Part shown: piece after piece, positions 12,488-24,468 of the stretch
How positions within the stretch are numbered: position 1 is the stretch's first letter
Layout of the letters: the number at the start of each line of letters is the position of its first letter
Source of the DNA: Bactericera cockerelli
Lineage: Eukaryota > Arthropoda > Insecta > Hemiptera > Triozidae
Length of the DNA stretch: 64,000 nt
Direction: 5' to 3'
NCBI GenBank assembly: GCA_024516035.1
Contig: CM044961.1
Location: 5,887,515 to 5,951,514 of the forward strand
The notes under the pieces: generated by a model
The model's input: the letters and a program-made list of their open reading frames with translations, nothing else
What the model was told of the DNA's origin: nothing
Database searches by the model: none
Made by a program: the position numbers and the translations under genes

Positions 12488-12705
12488 GTCTGTCCCGGTA
12501 GCTCAGTGGTAAAGGCGGCACTCTGTGAATCCAAAGACTCCAGAGGTCGTGGGTTCGAAACCCAGCTGGGACATGACATGTTATCCTTCCAATTGGGATT
12601 TTTACCACATAATAATATGTCTTGGGCTTACTGCTGGAATAATGGGACCTCAATAGTCCCAATCGGGCGGTATAAATAAGGCGATATTATTATATTATAT
12701 TATTA
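12488..12705 (+). mobile_element. tRNA-derived SINE, family II
   Basis: A pol III A-box-like region (TAGCTCAGTGGTAAAGGCGG) and B-box (GGTTCGAAACCC) are followed by a non-tRNA body with CTTACTGCTGGAATAATGGG and a TTATTATA tail. Ends 115 bp 3' of the P450 B stop codon. Other copies: 53155-53330, 4170-4275 and part of 47830-47955. Confidence 0.8.
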
Positions 12706-12819
12706 TATATTATACAAAAACGTCTAATAATTCCGCCCTAAATATGAGAATCTTTTGCAAACAACAGGCTTATCGCCTTAGTAAAGCTCCGTAAATATGA
12801 CGAAAAAAACTGACGTGTT

Positions 12820-13163
12820 TCATAACGACCGATTTCTTTTCCTCTCCTTTAACATAATTTGACATTTGTCACGTATTTTCATCGTCATTTTCATTTCAAC
12901 GTGAATATCTTCAAACTTCTCGCAAGTTCTGCTGGTGACAATCTCGAAGGCTCGCAGAACAGTGACAGCCACGGTCCTCATAACCAGAACGGCCAACTGA
13001 GGTCCCACACATTTGCGACCACCGCTACTAAAAGGCAGATAGCTGTTGGGAGGACGCTGGGCGACATTTTCAGGAAGCCATCTGTCAGGGTCAAACTTGG
13101 AAGGGTTTTCGTATATATCTGGGTTGTTGTGGATGTTTCTGATAAATATTCCTACGGTTGTTC
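12820..13163 (-). CDS. P450 B exon 8 (heme loop and C-terminus)
   Basis: Begins GTTVGIFIRN after CCGCAG and ends at TGA (12820-12822). FDPDRWLPEN and FSSGGRKCVG are complete. C-terminus is basic (KERKRNRSL). Confidence 0.92.
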
Positions 13164-16100
13164 CTGCGGAAGAGATGAAAGTGTCATAAGTCAGTTTTTT
13201 CTGTAGCCTAGCCATCAAAAGAACAAATGAAATCAAAATCGAGGAAGCTTCATGTGAAACTCTGATTCTTTAAGATAAGATAAATAGCTTGTTATTAGTG
13301 TTATTGTTATTATGTCACATTATTTAGACTTTTGGTCTCACTGACAATGTGTCTCTGTCTTCTACTTTTTCTTCATTTGTTCTTACTAAGCTTATATCTT
13401 TATCTAGCTGATCTTCTCAGCGTAACGTACTTTTTTCAATTTTACAAGTGAAATTTTGAATGATGTATATTTAAAACTACATATTTTGTAATTTTTAATG
13501 AAAAAATCCGTGAAAAAAAAGTAGTCACCGTGGCCGAGTGAATTAGCGGGCTATGCATTGAACGCACGCTGACCTGGGTTCGATATAATCAGCGGGGCAG
13601 GATTTGTTTGCTCTATACTTGGGTGTTCTGGTCCACTCATACCTCGTGAGGAAAAATGAGTAGCTGCTTTAATGTTAGCAGCGACCAGGGGCGGAGTCAT
13701 AGACAAAAATAAGATAATGGGATATTAAAAATACGGAAAAGTCCTATAATTCTACGGTACCCACTATAATTGTGATATGATAACACAAAGAAAGATATTT
13801 ATTTATCTATTTTTTTAATGAAAAATCAATATGAGATAAAACATTTTTCTGATAAGCAGCCATAAAAATTATACTATCCAATGTGTTAGCTCTGAAATTT
13901 CCTCTACAAATTATACCGGAGAGGGATTAACTTCGGAGTTATAAGAGCTTTTACCACTTTAGAACAGCAACCAAAGTCATAAGATGCCAAATTATTAGAA
14001 ATTAAATAAAAGGCTCATTTAGAGAATTCGAGAGATCCCAATGTAATGATTTACAAGAAACTTTCTGGGTTTCCGTCTGCCTGGAAGACGTTTAACAGGG
14101 AGAAAACCAGTGTCCCTCTTGAGAACTACTAACAGAGAACGGACTAGCCAACCCTTACAAGCCAGGCTAGTCCCGTTAAGCCTTACTACTCCACTTTGTT
14201 GGCTGGAGACCATCACTCTGCCCGGCTGTAGCCAAGCTGGTTGCAACAACAACCAGAACCTTACCTTCTGGAATAAGATACTCCTTGCCGTCACTGCCTG
14301 TTAGTGTTGTATCTTCATCTACAGTTTTCCCAATGTAGGGAGCAGCAGGGAACATGCGCAAAGTCTCCTTTACTGCTCCATTCAGGTAGGTGATGTTACT
14401 GATTTCTTCAATGGAGGGACATTTGTTCATGTCATCTCCAAGAACTTGAACTATTTCATCGTATAGCTGAGACAAAATGGAAAGAAGAAATTATGTCATG
14501 TTCTGTAAGTATGCATTAAGAAACACTTATTTCATAGTATAATAATAATTATAATTCCGTGTCCGTGATATAAGCACAGATATACGTAGATTACGGTGGT
14601 GAGAGTATTACATGGACGCCCAGATCCAATGTTTAGGCTCCTTTCATTGGTGGATGTCCATTTCATTGTAACAAATGAAATAATTTTATATCTGAAACCA
14701 TCCTTGATGAGCTCTACCAGTTATCTAGCTGGGGAACCTTAAACAATGCGAAAGTCATTGTCACGCTAGAGGACTATAAACAGAGAGTGGATCAACGGAC
14801 TAGCCCACCCTAACAAGACAGCCTATCTTGTAGTTTCGCAATTGTTTAATGGCTTGAAAAGAAAAAGCCCAAGTTTACAAGATGGTATAATCGCACATGG
14901 AAATATACCACAACATACCAACTTTCCACTTAAGTTGGCTAGAGACCATTACACATCCCCATCTTTAGTCAAGCAGGTTACAACAACTACAGCAACTCTA
15001 CCAGTAAAGTGGACTCACTCGTGGAATTTTTGAGAAGTACAAGCCTCCTTCACTTCGAGTGGACCTTGATGAATGGCACAAAGGAATAAACATATAATAA
15101 TGGTTGAAGTGTCTACCAGGAAAACAAAAAAAATCCTTAAATTTGACGATAATGAGAGAGAGGTAATGAAAAGTGTATTCACGGAACATATCCGAATCGA
15201 GAATATGAGGAGGTTTTAGGACTTTGGTTTGGAACAAGAGGTACAATATCAAAATTCCTTACAGACACATTCGAGACCCTGTCACTAAACCGAAAAACTT
15301 TACAAGTGCTCAGTGAAAACATAGTAAAAAATTCCATACATATCCCCTCCATCATGGAGGGGATCATCACCACATATATGGAGTGTAATTGAAACTTAAA
15401 TTGGAAAGAAGAAATGAATGAAATAGAAAAACCTCCAACATTGAGAAAATTAATATCTTCTGAATTGATGGAATTTGCTGTGTATTAGCAATCTACCAAA
15501 GGTAGACAGCCCCTATTGTATGTATTTTAAATATATGATCAATTTGTTTCTCTCACAAGTAATATTCTTTTACTTTTCAAAATAGTAAAGGATAAAAAGA
15601 AAACCTCTGATTGACATGGTTTTGGGGGCTCTTGTCAATTATTATTCCCCTTGTGCTTACTTTCCGTGTACAATGTACATGTGTGATGTCATGGTGTTGG
15701 AAGGATTGGTAAGGCTGGACCCTTTGGATGCTCTGAACCAGTGTTCTGGGCTCCTTCCGTGTCCAGTGTATGGTGTAAGTGTAGTATGATAAAATGATGC
15801 GTTTAAATTGACAATTAACAAAAAATCAATCAATAATGGATTACACTTAACCCTTTCAGTCATGATGTCCTATATATAGTGCGATTTTTAAAATGCCCCC
15901 TATAACTAAGGAGGGTATGAAATGTGCGTTATTTCTTATAAAAGTGATAGCCAGTGTTGCCACCTACAAATCTAAACCATTTTTATCATCCTCTTTTTTT
16001 TTGTTTCAATGGAACAGATGTTTTCTTATCAGTAGATTGGAGATTTGGAAAAGTGTCAAAGTTGGTCATTTAAATCAATTAGAATTAGTGGTTTATAATT

Positions 16101-19100
16101 AATTAGAGTGCCTGAGTATTTTTTTTCTTATTATTTACACATTTTAGAACATTTCCGTGAAAGCCCCAGAAACATATCTGGTATAGAGTTTGGAAAATGG
16201 CGCTTTGAAAAATCGTACCATATATAGGACTCTGTGACTGAAGGTACCAAATCATCAACATTTTAAAAAAAAAATATTTTAGCATTCTAAAAAAAAATTA
16301 ACTCTAAAAATAAACCTTGCCTTGTGAAATACCCATCTTTTTATATTTATACATTTTATACATATAAGTAGGTACCTTTACCATTATACAGGGTGAGCAT
16401 AAAGTCTCACCCCACCCCCCGTATCTCAAGAATGGCTGAAAATACAAGGAAACGCAAAAACCCATATTCCTTAATTTTTAGGGGGATTAATTTTCAGCCA
16501 AAAAATTTTTGCCTACACGGCCCCAGTCAGGCTGGGCATGGACCAACTTTAAAATCTTAAATAGAATGGTATATCTTGTGGCATATTGTTTTAAAGGTCT
16601 CATAGAGAGAAGTTCATTACAACAAATTTCAGTGAGCTACGACTTACCGTTCTTGAGATACAGGGTCGGACGTCCTGCGTAATATCCATATATTTTGACC
16701 TATAACTCGTTGACCGTAAATTCCAAAAAAATAAAATTTGTTGATAATAACTCCTTATCGCAAGAACTTTCGAACAAGTTAAAACTTGATTTGTTTTTTC
16801 GTTAAAAATTTTCGGACTGTTCGTCTGGCTGGCTGACGAAACCGACCAGAAACTGATATCAACAGAGTATGTCGAGTTATACCTTTTTCGACAGGGCTTG
16901 TCATAAGGAGTTATTATTAACAATAAAAATTTTCTCCATAATTTACGGTTAATGAGTTATAGGTCAAAATATATGGATATTACGCAGGACGTTCGACCTT
17001 GTATCTCGAGAACGGTAAGTCGTAGCTCACTGAAATTTGTTGTAATGAACTTCTTTCTATGAGACCTTTAAAACAATATGCCACAAGACATACCATTCTA
17101 TTTAAGATTTTAAAGTTGGTCCATGCCCAGCCTGACTGGGGCAGTGTAGGCAATTTTTTTTTGGCTGAAAATGGATCCTCCTAAAAATTAAGGAATAGGG
17201 GTTTTTGCGTTTTCTTTTATTTTTAACCATTCTCGAGATACGGGGGTGGGGTGAGACTTTATGCTCACCCTGTATAGTTTTATAAAGACCATTATAGGCC
17301 AAAATGATAGAGACTAGAAAATGGATAATTCTTAGCTCCCTCAGTCACCATGTCCTATATATAGGACAATCCGTAACTCAAAAACGGTAAGTGATAGAGT
17401 GACGATTTTTTTTTTCTTTTGAATCTAAAATCAGAACTAAACTACAGACCAAAGCTTGATTTTTTTCCTCAAGCGGATCATAATTCGTGACTGAAAGGGT
17501 TAATGCTGAACTATTGAATGTGGCAACCGTCAAGATCGACGATGATACACAATGATGATGAAGATATTTATTTTTTACTAACCTTATTTTGAATCTCAGG
17601 ATTTTGAGCCAGCAGGATAAGAAGCATGGTGCAACTTGTGGCCACTGCACCTGTACCAGTCAACATCATCATTAACATATTGCCCATGACTTCTTCCGTG
17701 GACATGTTGAATTCTTCTCCCAATATATGATCCAAGAATGACCTTTCTGTAATAAAATATTAGGAAAAAATGCACTTGAAATTTAGTTTACACCTACACA
17801 CTAAAAATTTAGCAAAATGATAATAATAATAATAACACTCTTTAGTGGAAGGTAACCACCAGGCGAGGTTAATACTCAAAGCATTTTCTACTACCTAACC
17901 CTCAAAGTCCTATTATTATGTGGTCAAAAACTCAAATTAGTGAAGAAAAACGTATGCACTGTGTGATATTTGAACCAACGGATCCCTACGCTACCTGGAT
18001 TAATAGACTAGCGCCTTAACCACTTGATACCAATGCTAGATATCGACAAGCTGTAAAATAATAATATAATTATATGCGAGAAATCGCAGCGAATGACCCA
18101 TTATCGAGTGGTGTTATAAACCTAATTGAAAGAAGAAGAAAATATTTTCTTCCTTCCAAACTATAAAATCAGCCACATTACCATTGTAGGCCTTCGTGTT
18201 GAATCCATGCTTGTCCTCGAGTTTCTTTGCCTCATGAGCATCCAAAATACTTTGGATGTACGCCAAACTTGTGTTTGCATGTTTCAACTCTTTCGCTCTA
18301 GTTCCCATGAGAGTGTGGATAAAGTCGTTACGGAGGGGTGGAATAACCAGTCGTAGTTGAAAATACTAGAATCATGAATGATAACAACAACACACCATTT
18401 GTAGCCCAGTCCAGAAACACTTTCAAATCTCAAAATCGCCGAATTGCCGTTTCAACTGTCACACAACGCACTCTAATTGGTTATTGCGTTCAAATTAACC
18501 AATCAGAGTGCGTTGTGTGACGGTTGAAAGGAAGATTTGGAGATTATGAGAGTGGAAAGTGTTTCTAGTATGGCCTACTGGTCAACTATACAATAAAGAC
18601 TTTATTTGCCATGCAAGAATGCGACTTAAGAGTCCTTTTACTCTCACAGTCTGGTAAAACAACTTTTACAATGATCCGTGTTAATAAAATGAAAATATGT
18701 AGAGCAGACATACCCCATAGTTATTGGTACTTTCCTGGAATGGAATACGCTTTCTAGACATGATTCAGTAAATCAGTAAAAACAGTAAAAACATAAAAGT
18801 GAGAAGTTGTACTAGATGTACAATTGTACATGAATATCAGATATCAGTACATACCTGGACAGCTGTTTCGAGCTTATTTGCTCTCATCAGCAGGTAATAG
18901 TTCTGTATATCCATGCCATCAACTAACCTCTCTATTTTAATCAGGAAAAACAGAAAAGTGAGAAGTTGTACTAGATGTACATGATTAAGAGAATAACCTT
19001 TGAAAAATATCTAAAACACTAGCCATTTTTCCACCACCCAAAACCTTTGCTGACCAAGCAGTCTTAGATTTGAATGAAGAGAGCATCCATTTGTTAAAAC

Positions 19101-21977
19101 ACCTTAAATTCTTAAAATATTTTTCTCAAAGATTCGGAGGTCCGCGGGTTCTAAATTTGGACGGAGCTGAAAATTCTGACCAAGATTTTCCGTTTCGAGA
19201 ATGACACGGATGTAAAGGTGAAGTGCCCTGAAGTGATGCGAAAGCGGTTGTGGAGCACAGAAAAACTCCTTTTGAATCTAAGAATGCAAAGATAAGTAAA
19301 GTGTCTTACCTCAAATAATGATTCATACGATCTCAGGAAGACTCGATTTTCTTCTTCATCCTTGGTGTGTACATCAAAATCAAACGTTCCATGAACGGCG
19401 CTGGACATAGCTAGAAATTGGAACATTTTCTCTGTAAACACACTTTGATTCTTGACGGAATATTCCCGCAGTTGATCAACTGCTCGCAAAGATTCTTCGT
19501 GAATACGTGGAATCATTCCTTTCAATTTTTCTGGACTGAGTCCTAGGTGATAAGCTTTTTTTGCCCGTTTATGAAAGGGCATATCATTCGTAATAAGTAA
19601 ACCTGGAAATTCAGAAATGAAATAAGAATTAGAAAATGTTATCTTCAAATGTTATGTTGTAAAATATATATTAAATTTCACAAAAAAAAGAAGAAAAAAA
19701 TAGAAAATTGCTTTTAATTTTTGTAGTAGTTCATCATATTTATTTTAAATTTATTTCTTACATAATACCCATGTTTTCCACAAAATCTATCATCGAAACC
19801 CATTATGAGTTTGATGGCACATTTAGTGGAAGTCTTGGAAAGACAAATATTTCATTAACAAGAGAGCCGCAGTTTCCTTATACCCATGATCAGCCTGGAC
19901 ATCCAAAGAAGAAACGCGGTTCATAGGTACTATTCTTCTATCTATGGACAATAAATTTTACCTGTCGACATAAATTTGTAAAATCCCCCAAAAAATTGAA
20001 ATGAAATTTTCAGCCCCCTAGAGTATTTAAAATTGCGAAATTGAGTCATCATGCTTAAATCATTATACTTAAATAAAAAAAGGTTTAGCTAGTATGTTCT
20101 CTGTTTATAGTCCTTTACCGAGACACTGGTCTTCTCCCCGTTCAACGTCCCCCCGCCAGACATTGGACATTCCCGACCTTCAGTCAACTCACCTGTACGG
20201 AGGAAAGGTTTGCCCAAATATTGGTACTCCTCAGATTTGAGCTGAGTTTTCTGGTTCAGTTGATATGCAACACTAGGCTCGTTTATCATGACCACAAGTT
20301 TTGTGCTGATCCAGTATCTCACCATGCCACATCTGGAATATAAATTATGATCACATGGTTTAAAAGGTTTTCAAAACCAACCCAATCAATAATGTCTCCT
20401 ACATTATTGACAATCTTGGTAATTTTCAAAAAACAAAAAAAAGATTCACTTGAGAAAAAAAAATTCACCTGAATAAAAGTGAATTTGTTGAAAATAAGTG
20501 AAAACGGCCCTAATGCTTATTCAGTAAATTTTCCAAGTAAATATCAATTACACCTTACATTTTCTACCTATTTTCAGTCAAAACTGTGTTATCATTTTGT
20601 TCGTATCTCCGTTTGACGCTATCTTTCAAAAAATGATATGGGATTATTTTAGTCTTATAATGTCTCTTAGAATTGATTGATTCTGAAAATTTCTTTAAAA
20701 AAAACTTGGATACCTTGTATAATATGTATATCTTTCCCCACATATATAATTTATAATTTTATACTTGCATTGTACAACATCCAGTGAATTCAAAAAAAAA
20801 TATTTTGTTCTTTTATTACAATTAGTTAGTACAGGGTAAATATGCCCGTAAAATATGTGATCATTGATTGTTTGCAAGAGAACTTGGGAGTTTTTCTCCT
20901 GAAATAAAGCTACTTACTTCTTGGAGTATTTGGATAGCATCTGATCAAGATAGGAAATCACGTCAGTGATACTTCTGAGGTTGATAAGAACTAGCAGGTT
21001 CCCTACGAGAGGTAGTGCTGGGTTGGGTCCAGGGAGTTGCCATGACAACCAGTAGAGCTTCCTCCTGGAGTAGATGTAGTAGAGAAGTCCCGCCAGACAG
21101 AGGAACCAGACGTTCTGGAAAATGTGCACAAGATGTAGATATGACAACAATGAAATGATGAAATACACTCAACGGCAGAATTAACTGATCATTTGTTGTT
21201 TTTGCATTTGATTCCAAAAAAAATGTTTTTTGTTCAAAGGTATTTTGGTTCTGATAGAATTTGTCGCTGTGTTTTCTATCAAGAAAAAATGACCAAATAA
21301 GTTTAAAATGTGTCTTCTGTTTATTGGTAATCTACATACTGTTTGCTTTTCTATCAAAACAAAAATACCTAGAAAATAAAATTTTAACCACAAAAATGTT
21401 AAGTCAAATGTAGTCCACCAGGAAGTACATGGAGTCAAATGCAAGAACAACAAGTGTTCGGTTAAAGCTGTCGGTGAGTGTATCAAAAGAAAAATGATTT
21501 TTCTCTCAAGGAACTTCCAGATGTGCTCAAAACAAAAACAAGAAAATTCAACAATAATAATATAACACTCTTTAATGCTCAAAGCATTTTTACCACCTAA
21601 ACCTCAGCGCCATATTATTATGTGGTCACAAACTCAAACTAACGAGGAAGAATTCATGCACTTAAAGATAATATAAAGATAAAGATTTTTTTTAATTGGG
21701 TTTAACGTCGCTTTCAACTGTATGGTCATATCACGACGGTCGTGTTACCCTCCATTCGCAGGAAACTCACAAACCTGCAACCCACATTAACCTTACCCAG
21801 CCTGGGTTGGTCCGGAATGCCAGCATCACGAAGCATTCACCTGTACGTTGCTTAACTTCGGTGATCTTACGAGAACCGGTGCATTCAACGCGTCATCGAC
21901 CTGGCTAAGAAAAAACGATAGTTAAATAATTTTCTTCAAATTGGACTTACCATACACAGGAGCTGCCACACCAGCAT
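12820..21977 (-). CDS. CYP4-clan cytochrome P450, paralogue B, with altered catalytic motifs
   Basis: Exons 21951-21977, 20918-21114, 20193-20332, 19310-19602, 18182-18365, 17583-17746, 14265-14466 and 12820-13163 join to 1551 nt, 516 residues plus TGA. Anchor FLCLAGLLYYIYSRRKLYW and hinge PGPNPALPL mark an ER-anchored enzyme. Intact: K-helix ETLR 369-372, FDPDRW 426-431, heme loop FSSGGRKCVG with Cys454. Altered: the C-helix is HKRAK at 132-136, lacking Trp, and the I-helix reads TGTGA at 310-314 where A and C have AATDT and AGTDT, so the acid and the Thr used in oxygen activation are both gone. The reading frame is fully open with good splice sites, so this looks like a diverged gene rather than a simple pseudogene. 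It could be weakly monooxygenating, could carry out a peroxide-type or rearrangement reaction, or could be non-catalytic. Intron 6 hosts nested transposons. Confidence 0.9.
13525..13700 (+). mobile_element. tRNA-like SINE fragment
   Basis: GTGGCCGAGTGAATTAGCGG resembles a Leu/Ser-type tRNA A box, and GACCTGGGTTCGAT a B box. The 3' part does not pair as an acceptor stem, so it is not a tRNA gene. Confidence 0.5.
14265..14466 (-). CDS. P450 B exon 7 (K-helix)
   Basis: 202 nt, with VKETLRMFPAAPYIG containing ExxR. Acceptor GTCTCAG, donor GTAAGG. Confidence 0.9.
15851..17499. mobile_element. TTAA-flanked piggyBac-type MITE carrying a nested foldback element
   Basis: CCCTTTCAGTCA and TGACTGAAAGGG sit directly inside TTAA at 15847-15850 and 17500-17503. 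Without the nested 884-bp element it is about 765 bp. Inner copies of ATGTCCTATATATAG near each end extend the inverted symmetry. No transposase. Confidence 0.75.
16389..17272. mobile_element. 884-bp foldback transposon, copy 1
   Basis: CAGGGTGAGCATAAAGTCTC at the left and its complement at the right, flanked by TA. The two halves are inverted copies throughout; GTCAGGCTGGGCATGG occurs in opposite orientation in each. No coding capacity. It is inserted inside the TTAA element 15851-17499 in intron 6 of P450 B. Confidence 0.88.
17583..17746 (-). CDS. P450 B exon 6 (I-helix without acid-alcohol pair)
   Basis: 164 nt, encoding SFLDHILGEEFNMS and then the I-helix MMLTGTGAVATSCTM. The Asp-Thr pair of A and C is Gly-Ala. 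Donor is GTTAGT, a weaker but acceptable site. Confidence 0.86.
17825..18022 (-). mobile_element. tRNA-derived SINE, family I
   Basis: Reverse copy with TAATAATAATAA at the left, AACCACCAGGCGAGG and the B-box region TTTGAACCAACGGATCCC. In intron 5 of P450 B. Confidence 0.72.
18182..18365 (-). CDS. P450 B exon 5
   Basis: 184 nt encoding YFQLRLVIPPLRNDFIHTLM and on to YNG. Acceptor TTCTAG, donor GTAATG. Phase 0 in, phase 1 out. Confidence 0.86.
18401..18578. mobile_element. Foldback MITE with ~80-bp arms
   Basis: The arms pair through CAACCGTCACACAACGCACT-like sequence (AACTGTCACACAACGC on the left and its complement on the right). No coding capacity. In intron 4 of P450 B, just upstream of exon 5. 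Confidence 0.8.
18795..18985. repeat. Dispersed repeat GAGCTTATTTGCTCTCATCAGCAG
   Basis: AAGTTGTACTAGATGTAC, GACAGCTGTTTCGAGC and GCCATCAACTAACC. Copies in both orientations at 51395-51660 and 51850-52065. Part of an unidentified mobile element. Confidence 0.6.
19310..19602 (-). CDS. P450 B exon 4 (C-helix lacking Trp)
   Basis: 293 nt. The segment MPFHKRAKKAYHLG aligns to MPYWRWSKKAYLLG of C, so the heme-propionate-contacting Trp is His here. Reading frame open; splice sites TTCCAG and GTAAG. Confidence 0.88.
20193..20332 (-). CDS. P450 B exon 3
   Basis: 140 nt encoding CGMVRYWISTKLVVMINEPS and on; very similar to exon 3 of paralogue C. TTCCAG acceptor, GTGAG donor. Confidence 0.88.
20918..21114 (-). 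CDS. P450 B exon 2 (membrane anchor and hinge)
   Basis: 197 nt after TTTTCCAG. Encodes the anchor, PGPNPALPL and the end of the A-helix, finishing in KYSKK with the last codon split. Donor GTAAG. Confidence 0.88.
21951..21977 (-). CDS. P450 B exon 1 (start micro-exon, 9 codons)
   Basis: Reads MLVWQLLCM then GTAAG. Position and phase 0 match the micro-exons of A and C, though the sequence is less similar. Confidence 0.65.
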
Positions 21978-22375
21978 GTTTGTTTAATGTTTATTTAATC
22001 AGACTTACTTACTAAGTAAGTAAGTAAAAGTAAAGTAAGTATTTAATCAGAGACACAACTTGCTTCTCACGAAAGTGGAACAATACTAACCAAGATTTGT
22101 TCAAGTTTTTGAAGGTGTCTTCCGTAAACACAGGTACTTCTAGGGTCATAGGTTCCAGGAACTGGAAATATTTTTGCACTGTTACGTAATATCAACAAAA
22201 AAGTGCCAAAAAACCGTCTGGTAAGATTTTCAGTAATATTTCCATAAGGCCTTGAGACCAAGATCTAAATGTTGCATAAGTGGCGGCTGGTGACAAAAAG
22301 TAACAGGGTGGATTCAATAATGTTTATTTTTTATTGTATGAACCATTTGGGCTTAAATTATGAAACAAGGTCAAA

Positions 22376-22474
22376 GTTAAGATAAGCCAGACACGCCCTC
22401 AAATCGGAGTTTCAACCAATCACAGCACACTATAGCCCAAGTTCAGGGACAGTCTGGCTTACTCGTATCTTAAC
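22376..22474. mobile_element. Short inverted-repeat element, family copy 1
   Basis: GTTAAGATAAGCCAGAC at the left; a complementary GTCTGGCTTACTCGTATCTTAAC-like end at the right, with TTTCAACCAATCACAGC inside. A related copy lies at 51683-51775, and fragments near 29360 and 49030. Confidence 0.65.
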
Positions 22475-23794
22475 TTCGATCGTATTTTATTGTTTGGGAC
22501 CTTTTATTGTTTGGGATCCTATTTTATTGTTTGGGACAAAAAGTTGGTAATTGAATGCGGAGCTGCAACTCCCTGGTCTTAAATAGAAGCTGAAGTTTAA
22601 CAAGTTTCTTGGGTGGATCAAAAGAATCGAATTTTGCCCTCATCAATTTTTTCAATCTTCTACCGTTTCGTCTGTTCATAAATTACAGTTTTTTTGACAG
22701 CACCAACAAAAAAATTATCTGCGGCCGAAACTTCAAAAGTGAAAAATTGATGTGTAGGTACTTACTCACTTTTAAATTTATTGATCAACCTAGGGAACTT
22801 ACTTATCAGAATACAAATATGACTTTGAGTTCGGGGTTTAAAGGTCCCAAGTTCAGTTTCAGAACTTCATGTCTACGAAATAAAAAAACTTGCGTAAAAA
22901 CGTCTCCTTTTGTGGTAATTAAAAAAAAAAAAACATGTAAAAATACTCCTCGAATTTTTTCTCACAGACCGCCAATTTATGTTACTTTGACAGATCGTAT
23001 ACAAATGTTTTTTGTCCCAAGTTTTTGTTGCTCTCACTCTTTGACCATAATAATAATAATAATAATTTTGTCATTAAATACACAAAGATATCCCTAATAA
23101 TTAAATAGATACCGATGTATAAAGTATACATATGTACGTATGACAATGTTATACGATCTTTCCTAGTAACATAAAAAATCAGTTGTTTGTAAGGGATACC
23201 TTCCGGTACGCTCGTGTTGACACAGCACCTAAATGGGAAGTATTGTGTCCTTCTCGTCCATCAGAGGGGAGGCATACTAGGGGATGGGTAGACTACAGTA
23301 GCTCCTGTTTCATGTCTACGAAATAATACTTATTAAAAACATAAATTAAGGGGGGGTTAAAAAAAGAACAGGAAACTATTTTTAATTTCAGGAACAAGTG
23401 TTGGTATTTTTATTTGCAACCAAAAAAATAATCAATAAAAATAAATTGTTTCACTTTAAATTTTCAATACACCATAATTACACAAATACCTTACGAGTTT
23501 TATGATATTTTGTTTTAACTAGCTCCCATGGCGTGTTTGGTCAATGCACTAGTCTTGTACGCGGGAGACCCAGGTTCGAATCCCGGCGGGTTTGTCAATG
23601 AGGACAATGAGAAGGTCTGGGGGTATTGTCTTTTTACCTACAATACTGACCGATGTCAGCATTGTAGGTAAAAAGATGGATTAATTATATTTGGAAAAGC
23701 TAGAGAAAATCTTACAATACTGCAGTGAACATCTCTTTGTGCATGAATTAATAACACAGATAAAATACATACAATACAATTATAATAATAAATA

Positions 23795-24468
23795 CAGGGT
23801 GCGGCGCGGTTATGTCCCATTTTGAATCGCTTAGTGTGAAGCCGCACTGAAAAGCCTGAAATGTGAAAATGGGCTTCATCACTGAAGAAAACTATTGCAT
23901 CTGGAAGTAAGGAGTCAATCAGGGTTTCACATGCATTTTGTCGTTGAATAAAGTCTCGCTCGAACAATTCCTGCACCACTACCATTTTGTAGGGATGAAA
24001 ATGCAATTCTTTATGAAGTATCCTCCGCAATGAACGGTCTGATATGCCAAGAGCATCAGCATGCTTGCGAGCTGAGCGCCTAGGTGACCGCAATATCGCC
24101 TCACGTACTCGTTCAACGTTTTCGGGGGTTGACACAGGCTGTGTTAATAAACAAAATATGCGTTATTGAAGTGACAACAACCCTAGGGAACTTCATGAAA
24201 ACTCCCTCCATGCAGATCGAGTTACAGTCTGGTGTGCAATGTCAAACTTCCGCTGCACTGCTGCTACGATACACTTATTTTTCGAAAAATAACTCTCCAC
24301 GCAATAAGCTTTCTGTTGCTTTGATAAAATCATTTTGACAACTGAGCTAAATTGAACCGAAAAAATTAGTAGTTTGTGCATCTTCTAACTTTGTTCGAAC
24401 TTGTCTTAATAGAATTGCGGCTTCACACTGGGCGATTCAAAATGGGACATAACCGCGCCGCACCCTGT
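23795..24468. mobile_element. Internally deleted IS630/Tc1-like transposon
   Basis: 674 bp between TA dinucleotides, with matching inverted ends CAGGGTGCGGCGCGG and its complement, about 50 bp each. Minus-strand transposase pieces remain (next entry). Confidence 0.85.
23830..24330 (-). pseudogene. Degenerate transposase (HTH plus first DDE motif)
   Basis: An N-terminal piece (24193-24330) reads SKQQKAYCVESYFSKNKCIV, VAAVQRKFDIAHQTV, a helix-turn-helix start. After a disrupted stretch, 24135-23860 reads STPENVERVREAILRSPRRS, ISDRSLRRILHKEL and DAIVFFSDEAHFHISGF, the first catalytic Asp region. It then runs straight into the terminal repeat, so the rest of the DDE domain is deleted. Confidence 0.75.

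Larger units (their letters stand above)
6026..12819. other. Intergenic region between P450 A and B, repeats only
   Basis: No host exon seen. It contains a dispersed-repeat fragment (6375-6475), a tRNA-like fragment (7500-7570), the 0.7-kb repeat, the CAGGGTG end cluster, two retrotransposon 3' ends and a SINE. The P450 A promoter should lie just above 6025, but I see no convincing TATA or initiator. Confidence 0.6.

Noticed and set aside
12423..12679. Overlapping open frames around 12.4-12.7 kb on both strands
   Set aside because: They are translations of a tRNA-derived SINE.
19708..19926. 72-aa open frame in P450 B intron 3
   Set aside because: Opposite strand, no recognisable domain, no conserved counterpart in the introns of A or C.
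22609..23097. 162-aa open frame on the plus strand
   Set aside because: Low-complexity AT-rich composition, no recognisable motif, ends in an ATA-repeat; no splice or homology support.
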